This document shows, in pieces, positions 11,188-21,564 of a DNA stretch of 64,000 nt. The notes below the pieces were generated by a model, which worked only from the letters and a program-made list of their open reading frames with translations, had not been told where the DNA came from and did no database searches. The DNA lies in NCBI RefSeq assembly GCF_000801105.2, contig NC_079515.1:9982001-10046000 (forward strand). The letters run 5' to 3'. The first letter of the stretch is position 1. The number at the start of each line of letters is the position of its first letter. The DNA is from Raphanus sativus (Eukaryota > Streptophyta > Magnoliopsida > Brassicales > Brassicaceae). A program made the position numbers and the translations under genes.

Positions 11188-11188
11188 G
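11161..11188 (+). mobile_element. Helitron 3' terminus
   Basis: Hairpin CCGCACGG/GTGCGG a few bases upstream of a terminal CTAG, then T. Same ending as the complete element at 11446-11771. Confidence 0.75.
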
Positions 11189-11445
11189 TAATTTTTTAAA
11201 TAATGAATCTGAATTTCAGACCAGTAACTAATCTAATGAACTTCAATAATTACCAAAAACGAAAGATGTAAGAAGGAGGCAAGATATAGACTACATTTAT
11301 ATTTAAGCCCGCACTGGTTGCAGAGTCATCGCTAAAATATTTGAGGGTGCGGTTCTTTCGGTAGCTTGTGGCGAACAAATTAATGTTCATTTCATTTATG
11401 CTTTTTTCAGTTGTCATTTAAAGCATTTCCAACCATAACATCAAA

Positions 11446-11771
11446 TCTTATATATTAAAACAGAAGTCACAACTTCAATTCATGTTTGATATTTTGAAAA
11501 ATAGATTTTCATTAGAAATCAGTTATCATTCATTCATTATTAATAATATAGTTTAATAATATATCACTCATAATATATCCACCGACTCCTACAAAACTGG
11601 ATTGGTTAACAAACCGATATTTAATTCTTTATTATTATTTGATTCCTTATTAAATATAATCCTATTATTCTAATTCTGAACATTTAATATTTTTAGCTTA
11701 CCATCAATCAAAATATTTATGTATATAAAATAAAAATTAACATCCGCACGGTTGTGCGGGTCGAAATCTAG
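11446..11771 (+). mobile_element. Complete non-autonomous Helitron (326 bp)
   Basis: Starts TCTTATATATTAAAACAGAA after an A and ends with the stem-loop CCGCACGGTTGTGCGG and CTAG before a T, so the insertion is between A and T as for Helitrons. The flanks rejoin to the host MITE. A second, nested copy of the same family starts at 26987. Confidence 0.85.
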
Positions 11772-12548
11772 TTTGATTTTAAAATTACACCAAATTTGGT
11801 GTTTTGGTGTCAAAACTATTTTTTATCTCCAACCATGACACCAAATATTACATCAAAGTAATATTATATATTATATATTATTTTATGTTTTATGTTTTTA
11901 ATATTTTTTATATTTTATTATTTGAAACTGATAAATAATTGTTTTATCATACTTTGATATTATGTTTATTATTTTTTGTAATTATATATTAATTAATGTT
12001 ATTTATATTTATATTTTTTGGGTGTAACAATATCATACATGTATTCACTTTACATAAAAACTATATTAAAAATTAAAAAACATTAATTATGAAAAGCACA
12101 TAACAAAATATATTTATTTTAATAAAATTTGTATTATTTAGTATACAGGTTTAACTATATTATAAAATAAAATAAAATATTTTAAAGTTTGGTGAATTTA
12201 ATAGTATTAAATATAACATAAATAAATTATAATCTGTATTTTAAAATTAAAATAAATTATATAATTATTTAGTGATTTCTTATTTCGAAATAAAACGAAA
12301 TATAAAAGCAATGGTATTTTATTTTTTATAACATAAAAATTATAATAACCTAGTGATTTCTTACTTGAAATAAATAAAAAATATTTAGTTATTAAAAACA
12401 ATAAAAAATAAGTAATACAATATATTTATATTTAGTTACAAATTTGAACTGATTAATAATAATAACTGAAACAAATTTGAACTAATTAATAATAATAATT
12501 GAGTTATTCTATTCAATGAAATATAATAAAATACATATATAAAATATT

Positions 12549-12857
12549 TAGAGTGTGATTGAATAGCACAAATAGCAATAATGTTTATGGGTGAAAAACA
12601 TTTACTCCACTTTCTGCTGAATTTTTACCAATCAGGTGAAATAAGATTTAATATTTTTTTAATAATCTTACGCTGGCCACTATTCAACAAAAGGGAAATG
12701 AACTACTTTTTTTCTCTCCTGGTTTTTGAAGAGTAACCAAATGAACGCTGGTTTCCACTTTTTATTTTTTTTAATATTATTTTATTTACTCCACTCTTTC
12801 CCACTCATTTACTCTATTTCAGTTACTCCCACTTACGCTGTTAATTCCCAATCAAAC
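12549..12857. mobile_element. Possible inner MITE within the Tourist element
   Basis: GAGTGTGATTGAATAGC at the left is roughly inverted at the right (CCCAATCAAACCC). The inner sequence lacks the ACACCAAATTTGG words of its host. The target duplication is unclear, so the limits are approximate. Confidence 0.4.
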
Positions 12858-13273
12858 CCTTGGTGTGAAGAATAGTGTTACACCAAATTTGATGTAACAC
12901 TATTTATTGTACATCAAATTTAGTGGAATGATATTATTTTTAGTGTTTCATCAAAAATGAAATTACACCAAATTTGATGTTTTAGTGTTTTATTGGAGTT
13001 GGCCTTACTCCGTTAGCATTCTGTTCTATATCTTGACTCATTTTCTTTCATTTCTTGGTTCTTTCATTTCATTTATTTGTTTTATCTAATTTTTGTCAAA
13101 ATTTAAAATAAAGTAAATACTTAACATTTACCCAAAAAAATTTATCGACAAGATATTAGTTTTACAGAATTATCCCATTTTATGTCTGAACGGTTGAACA
13201 GGTTATTGTTAAAATCAGTTTGATTTTTCTTATTCAAGTTTGAAGCTACAAAAATGGATTCACAATTAATTTA

Positions 13274-13640
13274 GGGGGATGTATTCAATTTAGCATTTGA
13301 TGTGATTTGATTTTTAATGGAGTTTTAGATGATTTTAATAAGTTGCAGAGATTTAGGTGATTTTTGTTAAACTATTCTAGAATATCACCTAAAACAATGA
13401 GATTTGAGTTTTATTTTTTTTAACTAAGAAACTCCACCCAAACACCCTAAAATCACCTCAAAACATTAAAATCCCACAACTTAAAATATTTTCAATAACA
13501 GTGGATTTCAGAGTACTTTACGAAATGTCAAGTTCAATAACAGTGGATTTTAAATGAGTTTTTAAAATTCATGTTTGAATAACAGTGGATTTGTCATTTT
13601 AATACAAATCACCTGAAACTCTAAGTTGAATACACCCCCC
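13274..13640. mobile_element. Tourist-like MITE with TTA target duplication
   Basis: Inverted ends GGGGGATGTATTCAA and TTGAATACACCCCCC are flanked by TTA at 13271-13273 and 13641-13643. The interior repeats CAATAACAGTGGATTT three times. Length 367 bp, no coding sequence. The TSD and G-rich ends suit PIF/Harbinger MITEs. Confidence 0.85.
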
Positions 13641-13803
13641 TTAATTTGACTGTAAGTTGTTAGGCTCCAGACCCCGGATTGAAACAATACGGTATGGGGT
13701 GAATAAATGCATGCCAGAAATTGTGTAAAATTACAACCTTAATAAGATATTTAAATGATTCTTCTTAAATTTTTCTTTGTTAAAATTTAGAGACGGTTTT
13801 TAT

Positions 13804-14378
13804 TAGGGGTGGGCACAGAGCGTGTATCCGGAGTTTTAAGGATATCGGTGATCCGATCCGTGCCTTGCGAATATTTAATTTTTCGATCCGATCCGATTCG
13901 TAACTCTTCGGATATCCGGAACACCGGATATCCGTGAATATCCGAATTTTTGCCGGATATCCGATTCGATCCGTAAAAAATAATAAAAAATTAAAAAAAT
14001 AAATAAAAATAAAAGAAAAAGAAGAAATATAAAATAAAATAATAATATTTCATTAATTTTTTTAAAAAAATTACATACTTTCAAAATTTTTAATAACTAA
14101 ATAATTAATTTAGTGAATAAAAATATTATAAAACTTATATAAAGATATAAAAGTATATATATTATATAACTTTATAAACATGTATACATATATATGTATA
14201 TAACGGATCGGATATCTGTTTCTAAAATATTAGTATTTGTGATTTGCTTCGTCTTTTACGGATATTGAATTTTAGTATTTGCTTCGATTCGTTAAGTTAC
14301 GGATATTCGGATTTTTCGGATCGAATCAAAACGAATAACGGATCGAATCAAAATATACGGATATTTTGCCCACCCCTA
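13804..14378. mobile_element. hAT-type MITE with perfect 8-bp target duplication
   Basis: Ends TAGGGGTGGGCA and TGCCCACCCCTA are exact inverted repeats. GTTTTTAT flanks both sides (13796-13803, 14379-14386). The interior is full of GGATATCCG and CCGATCC words. These are diagnostic of non-autonomous hAT elements; there is no transposase. Fragments of the family lie at 8881-9045 and 38491-38690. Confidence 0.92.
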
Positions 14379-14628
14379 GTTTTTATATTACGCTAAGAGT
14401 CCCATCATAAAAACTCCGCAATAATCATGACTTTATTTTATGCAATGTGTAAGTCTCATCAAGCATCTTCACAATTATATATATTATATTCTTATTCAAA
14501 AAAATTAAGGTTAATAAATTTGCAAATGTGACTCAAATAAGATTGACTAAACTAATTTTTGATTATTTACAGTATCGAGTATTCAAGTTATAAGATCTAA
14601 AGCATATCTATGAATAAGGCATCCCAAG

Positions 14629-14674
14629 AAGTCATTCACATTAATTTTTCAAAAAAAAAAGTCATTCACATTAA
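14629..14674 (+). repeat. 16-bp direct repeat flanking a 14-bp A-tailed insert
   Basis: AAGTCATTCACATTAA at 14629-14644 and 14659-14674, separated by TTTTTC plus eight A. The insert resembles the TTC+poly-A tail of the local SINE family. Confidence 0.65.
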
Positions 14675-15165
14675 GAAATGGATAATGCTATGGTTATAAA
14701 CGGATCTTATTTTTGATCCAAAAATGGACCTCATGCGTGCATGTTACTCTACCATTTGTTTCATTGCGAATTTCCTCCCACAAAAAAAAGTTTTCCTCCA
14801 ATAGCCGAAGCATAATTCAAAAACTAAATATAACTGAAAATTTGTGGTCGTCTGAGTACTTGAGTACTACTCGTGAAGACACGTTGTTGGTCCACCGGTA
14901 GAAAAGACAAAGGGCAATAAAAACGATTATCGGTTTTGATATTTTCTACACGTTAGTCCGTCGACAGCAGAAAAGAGAATAAAATCAGAAAACGTTATCG
15001 TTTTGACATTTTCTTAACGTCGGCCAATAACCAGCAGAAAATAGCAAAAACAATGGATCATCGTTTTGATATTTTCTTTACACTCCTAAAATATCAACTA
15101 GAGGTAGTGGTGTTTAACTGAAAAAGAAAAGAATTATGAATTTATGATATGTCACTTAGCGATTT

Positions 15166-16087
15166 AAGACTATTTCGTTAAGATTTTTTTTTCTTGCCAT
15201 CTATTATATTATTAATGGGACTAAGCCCAAGCCCAAAGACAACCCATACAAACATAAAGACCCGACATAAAGGGCAGACTGAAAAAACGTGGACCGAAAC
15301 AGCGAAGCCCAAAAACTGACTAATCTAAAGGTCAGACCGACCAACCCAACACGTCAACACATACGTGTTATCACCTCAACATCGAGGGAAACACGTGTCG
15401 TCCTAGCTGGTCTGCTTCCTCGGCACCGGTAAATCGAACGGTGGACGCCGGAAACCTCACCGGAATCCACCCTACCCACTCCACGGCTGAGCTCCTTGCA
15501 GGGAGAATCCGTCAAACAACGACGACAACGCGACAAGAGCCTCCAAGCCAACCACGAAACACGAGATTAAAATCCCGAGCCTGCATCTCCCAATCACCAC
15601 CGTTTCCTCCTAATCACCGCCGTCGGAGAGCGTCATCGTCCGTCGAGATCTCATTATAGCGGGCCGAAACCACAAAGCTTAAAATAGGAGGGAGACGGTA
15701 TGACTCCAATACCTCAATAAAACCAAACCACGACCCAGTCACCCGACTGAGCTTGTAACAGAACGCCGACAGCATAGAGCTTCGGTAGCCTTCACCCTCC
15801 AGAACCATAAGCCGGCGACGCAGAGCTGTAAAAGCCTCCACCTCCTGGGGTCATAAGCCCGGTCTTTGTCGGTTTAATCTTTGACGCGTGGCTTGGTTTG
15901 CCGCGTGGGTTTCGGGTTGGGCTTTAGGTCCGTTTAGACCGCCCTTCATGTCGGGCTTGTGTTTGGTTGTAATCTGGCCGGTATGGCCATTTGTTTTCGG
16001 GTTGGGCTGGGTTCTTTAGTGGACTTTGACCTTTTATAAAAATTTTATACACGGCAAAAAAGAAAAAAAAGACTATTTCGTTAAGAT
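15166..16087. mobile_element. LINE insertion with two inverted 3' ends and a 19-bp target duplication
   Basis: AAGACTATTTCGTTAAGAT occurs at 15166-15184 and 16069-16087. The 884 bp between them is much more GC-rich than its surroundings. Its left part reads on the minus strand as a LINE-like 3' region ending in GATGGCAAG plus A residues. Its right part reads on the plus strand as a related 3' region ending ACGGC plus A residues. Both share TATGTCGGG/CATGTCGGG and TTGGGCTT blocks. Minus frames at 15354-15551 and 15614-15841 are small open fragments. No reverse transcriptase remains. LINE assignment rests on the tail and target duplication. Confidence 0.65.
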
Positions 16088-16312
16088 AGAAGTTTACTAG
16101 CGGTGGTTTTAGTTTTGGATTTTTGTTACTTATTTTATTTTATGATCTATGGATTACAACTTGCAATCCTTTATCTGTTTGACCTTTAAAATGGGAAAAC
16201 TGTTTGGACAGATCTCCAATGGAGCATTCTTTATATATATATATATATATATCACTCTAAATTAGAATAACTATATTATAAATGTGTATTTGCTCCAATG
16301 ATATTCTAAACT

Positions 16313-16362
16313 AAATATAGAAAGATGTTTTTTTTTGTTGAACTGAAATATAGAAAGATGTT
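16313..16362 (-). repeat. 17-bp direct repeat flanking a 16-bp T-rich insert
   Basis: AAATATAGAAAGATGTT at 16313-16329 and 16346-16362, with TTTTTTTGTTGAACTG between. Read on the minus strand the insert is CAGTTCAAC followed by A residues. Confidence 0.6.
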
Positions 16363-16466
16363 ATCATTTTAATTATGTGAAGTTTGATGTATGACTGGCA
16401 TGCTGAACAAAAAATCTTCTGTTTGAATATGAACACAAGTATAAAATTGATTATTTTATAAATGTA

Positions 16467-17297
16467 TCTATCTATTCTATTAAAATTTAAAACAGAAGTA
16501 TAAAATAATATTTGTCTATTTTAAAGTAGGTACTTACATATTTTGATTCCATTTTTAATAAATTATAACCATTTCATTTATTGTATTTTATAATTAATTA
16601 GACATCATTCATTACGAAGTACTTCATTAAACATATCTTACCTATTTTAATTTTTTTATTATTTTTCATTCTTCCTAACTATTTCATTAATTGTATTTAC
16701 TATAATAATTTACATCATTTATTTTACGTGTTAATCATAATAATTTCATAAGTTTGAATGAAATTACTTCATTCGTGACAAAAACTCAAGCCGATTAACA
16801 AGTTATTTTAGTATCAGTTTTTTGTTTTAAAATTAAAATTCATTCAGATATTATAAATTTTCAGACGGAGTTTGAGTTGGATCCTTTCAGGTCTAGATAC
16901 ATTCGTAAGAACCTAAAAATATCCAAGTAATTTATATGTTTAAAATGTCATTAAGCAATTTATAAAAACAAACATAAATATAAAAATCCGCGCATCCTCT
17001 CGTTTTAATTAAATCAAATAAACATGTTTTTTCTAATAAAAATCAGTTAAGTTTGTTTCTTGCAGAAAAAATAACAACACAGTTCAAAGGAATGTTTTGT
17101 TGGTTCATGATTTAAAATTGGGCCATGGGCCTCGATTTTGTTTCTAAAATAAATGTTTTGTTATATTTGGTCTGATTGCAATGAGCTATATAGATTTACA
17201 TTCTTTTTTAACTACATCAAAGTTGATGGGCTAATTTAATTTTAATACAGGAAGATTAATAATATTGATTATTAATTTTTTTAACTATAGTTTATTA
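16467..17297 (+). other. AT-rich DNA with a Helitron-like 5' start
   Basis: TCTATCTATTCTATTAAAAT after an A at about 16467 resembles the 5' ends of the neighbouring Helitrons. No proper CTAG 3' end was found for it. No gene seen. Confidence 0.35.
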
Positions 17298-17493
17298 TCT
17301 ATTCTATTAAAACAGGAATATGACATATTGATAAATGTTATATCCAACTATATATTTAATTTATTTAAAGGATAATTATAAAAACTAAATTAATATTAAA
17401 CCCAAATATGATTAAAACAAATATAAAAATCAAAATTATCAAAAATTAAAATAAAAAATATATCTATTATTTGAAGGGCGGGTCAGAATCTAG
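17298..17493 (+). mobile_element. Short non-autonomous Helitron (196 bp)
   Basis: Starts TCTATTCTATTAAAACAGG after an A and ends GAAGGGCGGGTCAGAATCTAG before a T. Size and both ends match the 194-bp element at 26793-26986. Confidence 0.75.
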
Positions 17494-17759
17494 TTTGAAT
17501 TGTTTAAAATGAGCACTCGACATATCAAGTACTTGTCAATTTTTTTTTAATATTTTGAGATGTTCCTTTACTTACACAAATCTATTATTTGATTTAAAAT
17601 ATTTGATTTTTGAATATATTTAAATTTAAAGTACTTAAAACTCATTATTTTCTAAATACAATAAACTGTTTAGTTTTAATATTGTAGTGAAATATTTTGG
17701 ATTTTAAAACAATTAGTTTTGTTTTTTTATAAACACCTAAATGCTACAAGACCTAAATA

Positions 17760-19786
17760 TCTATTCTATTAATTTTGCAGTATAACCAACTGATATTAGT
17801 TGGGTCCAATTATTTTATTAATTAATATAAAACTTTTTACACAAGCATATTATTTTTCATTTATTTACCTTCCTTTTTCCCATAATTATAGGAACCCACT
17901 TCTTTTAATAATTTTTATATATAGGGACAGTTATGCTTTTGAAAAAAACTATTTCTACTTTTCGTGAGATGATCATATATTCCTCTATCATCTCAAATTA
18001 TTAATTATATATATGTTATACTTTTCCGTGCGTGAGTCATAACTAATAAAATCATATCCTATAATAACAACGAACTAGGTATATGAGTTGAACACAGTAT
18101 AGTGATTTGAAACCTTATGCATTAATAACTTCGAACTACAATTTGGTACAAGCTGACAGTGGGTATATGGGTCAAATTTATAAAACCTATTTTTAATTGC
18201 ATAACAGATTATTTTATATAGTATTATTATTATTATTATTATATATGAAATCAAATCATGAAAATTTAATGAAAAACATATAATTTTATTTTTTAATTAC
18301 TATTTGTTTACTAAACAAAATTGTAACTATTTTTTATTAAAAAATTAATAATTGTTTGTAAAATAAATTATAAAATTAATATGTTAAATGACTACGGCAC
18401 AAGTGTATAATTATGCAAAACACAAAGTTAATACAATTATCAAAACTTCTTACTAATAATTTGTATAAAAAAGTATTTTACCAAAATATATTACAAAGAA
18501 AAGCACAAATATAAAAATTAAATTTTTTGAAATATGTAAAACAAAAAGTATAAAAGTATAATTACATCTAAAATATAACTGCATGGCATTAAATATAACT
18601 AACTATAATTGCATCTTAAAATGCATTAAATATAACTAACTATAATTGCATCTTAAAAAAAAGTATTAATTATATATATGTTATACTTTTCCGTGCGTGA
18701 GTCATAACTAATAAAATCATATCCTATAATAACAACGAACTAGGTATATGAGTTGAACACAGTATAGTGATTTGAAACCTTATGCATTAATAACTTCGAA
18801 CTACAATTTGGTACAAGCTGACAGTGGGTATATGGGTCAAATTTATAAAACCTATTTTTAATTGCATAACAGATTATTTTATATAGTATTATTATTATTA
18901 TTATTATATATGAAATCAAATCATGAAAATTTAATGAAAAACATATAATTTTATTTTTTAATTACTATTTGTTTACTAAACAAAATTGTAACTATTTTTT
19001 ATTAAAAAATTAATAATTGTTTGTAAAATAAATTATAAAATTAATATGTTAAATGACTACGGCACAAGTGTATAATTATGCAAAACACAAAGTTAATACA
19101 ATTATCAAAACTTCTTACTAATAATTTGTATAAAAAAGTATTTTACCAAAATATATTACAAAGAAAAGCACAAATATAAAAATTAAATTTTTTGAAATAT
19201 GTAAAACAAAAAGTATAAAAGTATAATTACATCTAAAATATAACTGCATGGCATTAAATATAACTAACTATAATTGCATCTTAAAATGCATTAAATATAA
19301 CTAACTATAATTGCATCTTAAAAAAAAACGTACGCAGCCACCTTCCTTTCTAAAAAAACCGTAACCACCTTCTACAGCCATCTAAACTCCTAATCTATGG
19401 GCTATATATAAGGCAGCAACCAACAAATATTGAACTCATATTTGGATAATAATTAAATTAAATAATTATTTTTTAAAAATTTATAACCTACAGTAAACCG
19501 CAAAATTAAATGGAGCGGATGCCGGTACAAATTATTTGTTTGCGGGTTGTATGGGTCATACTTTTAACCAAAAAAATTGAAACATACGGGTTGGTGGGTT
19601 CAACCGGCAATATACAAAATCAATTTTTAAATTGCTATTATTTAATAAAATATATTTTGATTAAGATTTATACACAAATATGATTACAAAAAAAAATACG
19701 AATATAATCACAAAGAAAATGCAAATATGAAAATTAAATTAAAACAAAAAATATACCCGCCCTTTAAAGGGCGGGTCAAAATCTAG
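17760..19786 (+). mobile_element. Non-autonomous Helitron (2.0 kb) with internal tandem duplication
   Basis: The 5' end TCTATTCTATTAATTTTGCA follows an A. The 3' end has a GC-rich stem CCCGCCCTTTAAAGGGCGGG followed by TCAAAATCTAG. Its interior is AT-rich and non-coding and is dominated by a 665-bp duplication. It abuts the next Helitron without a gap. Confidence 0.75.
17999..19328 (+). repeat. 665-bp tandem duplication, near-identical
   Basis: Copy 1 is 17999-18663 and copy 2 is 18664-19328, each starting TATTAATTATATATATG. By eye the copies agree through microsatellite (ATT)n and all unique words, differing only in the terminal A-run (8 versus 9). Either very recent or an assembly artefact. 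Confidence 0.9.
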
Positions 19787-21389
19787 TCTGTTCTATTAAT
19801 TCTATAGTTTGACCTATTGATAAAAGGTTGTGTCCAATTTTTTTTTCTAGAAAACTGATTTTTATTAACTGCATCTAACCACATTTTATTTTTCTATAAC
19901 AAAAGCAGTTACTATTTGTCTCTAACCAAAACAGTTACATTATTTTTTGAATGCAACAGTTGCGTAACTTTTTTTTAATGCAACAGTTACGTAACTTTGT
20001 TCACAGTGATTAATTGATTTACCTTTCACACATAATTTCTCAAGATCGACTAAACATAAAATTAGAGAATAGTAGCAGAGTATATTTTAGATGATTGGTT
20101 AATGAAGAATCAGTAATGTGATGGTGGTTTCTGATGTAGCCATGTGTTAATGACAATCGATGGTGTATAATAGGTTAGTTCACTGCCATGAGTTGAACTG
20201 TTCCAAAAAAGTGTGACTTGTGATGGTAGTTTCTGAAAATCAATTGTCAAATTTTCTGCGAGAAGAAAACATGGATTCTGAAACCTACAGTGGTGGTGCG
20301 GTGGTTATGACGTTACTTGATACATGGCAACCAATCAACCATCATTACTTAATTTCAGCATGTATTGTTTTATCAGATAACGCTTAGACTTATTTTGTTG
20401 CAATGAATTAATTCTATACCCATTTTGTAAAGTTTTTTGGGCTTAAGCAATGAATCAAACATTGACAGAAAAAAACAATGAATCAAACATTGAAAGGAAA
20501 AAAACAATGAATCAAACATACAAAGAATAAAAGTTTCTTTAAATTTTAAAATAACAAATAAAATTCATTCACTTTTATGTACAATATATTAGAAATTCAA
20601 ATCAATGTTTATTCAACCAGACATTAATTTATTCAAATTTTAAATATTTTACACAGACATTAAGTTTATCAATTAACAAACACATGTTTAACAGGGTTTA
20701 ACTGGACTTTTAATAAAAATAAATATTCATATAAACTCATTTAGTTTAACGGGTTTTAAATAGGTTATTCGAATAAAAATATTTATTAAATTTGATTTTA
20801 CAGTGTTATATCCGAAAATCAATATCAAACTCAACTGTACTGAAAAACTGACCAAATTTTTGAAAAATATATTAAAAAATAATTTTTGATATATTCTTCT
20901 GTATATATATATATATATATTGTTTTTCAGATATAACACTGTAATAACCATTCGAGTATATAGGTCAAATCTAATAGAGCATGAGACTTTCATTTTCAGG
21001 TCGATTCCAAGTCGGGTTTTCTGGATACGAATATTTGTGACTAATTATGTTAGGTAATTACTAAGAAAACATAATATGTTGCAAGGGTCGATTACGAATC
21101 GTGTTTATTGGATATGAATATTCATGACTAATTATGTTAGCTAACTATTAAAAAACATAATATGTTGCAAAATTTAAGAATAAAGTTTAAAAATAATTTC
21201 TCGAAATACATATGGCACAAGTTTATAGTTATGCAACTTGACATATTACATATTTAATAAAGGTACCGAAAATTATAATTAATTAAACTAATATTAAACA
21301 AAAATATAATTATAAAAAAACATAAATATAAACTTCTCAAAAAAATATATATATATACCCGCCATTTGGAAAGGCGGATCAAAATCTAG
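19787..21389 (+). mobile_element. Non-autonomous Helitron (1.6 kb), head-to-tail with its neighbour
   Basis: Starts TCTGTTCTATTAATTCTATA directly after the CTAG of the previous element and ends ACCCGCCATTTGGAAAGGCG then GATCAAAATCTAG. Its first 90 bases match the fragment at 26700-26792. AATGCAACAGTTRCGTAACTTT is repeated at 19950-19971 and 19977-19998. No gene recognised. Confidence 0.65.
20448..20519 (+). repeat. Triplicated 15-18-bp unit separated by A-rich spacers
   Basis: CAATGAATCAAACAT occurs at 20448, 20476 and 20505. The spacers are TGACAGAAAAAAA and TGAAAGGAAAAAAA. It looks like the A-tailed micro-insertion pattern repeated twice at one site, or a slipped minisatellite. Confidence 0.6.
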
Positions 21390-21564
21390 TCAATACTATT
21401 AAAGTTGAAATATGACCAGTTGATACATGTGTAATCCAATAAATATAAAAAAAAATTAAACAAACTATACAATCATAACTACCTTTTATTAATCGATACC
21501 TATTTAATAACTTCCAGTCCACTATTTTCGGCACCACTTCTTTCTACTACATTTATATATATAA
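21390..21564 (+). mobile_element. 5' part of another Helitron, cut by a later one
   Basis: TCAATACTATTAAAGTTGAA begins right after the preceding CTAG and resembles the start of the 26793 element. It continues to 21564, where the minus-strand Helitron is inserted. Confidence 0.5.

Larger units (their letters stand above)
11421..13004. mobile_element. Tourist-like (PIF/Harbinger) MITE, interrupted by a Helitron
   Basis: Ends AAGCATTTCCAACC and, inverted, GGCCAACTCCAAT, with TTA on both sides (11418-11420 and 13005-13007). Subterminal regions contain repeated ACACCAAATTTGGTG words. The same family occurs complete at 34443-35037. The Helitron at 11446-11771 lies inside; joining the flanks restores a continuous sequence. 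No transposase is present. Confidence 0.7.

Noticed and set aside
20448..20519. CRISPR-like array
   Set aside because: Three short repeats with A-rich spacers in a plant nuclear transposon; no array length, leader or cas genes.
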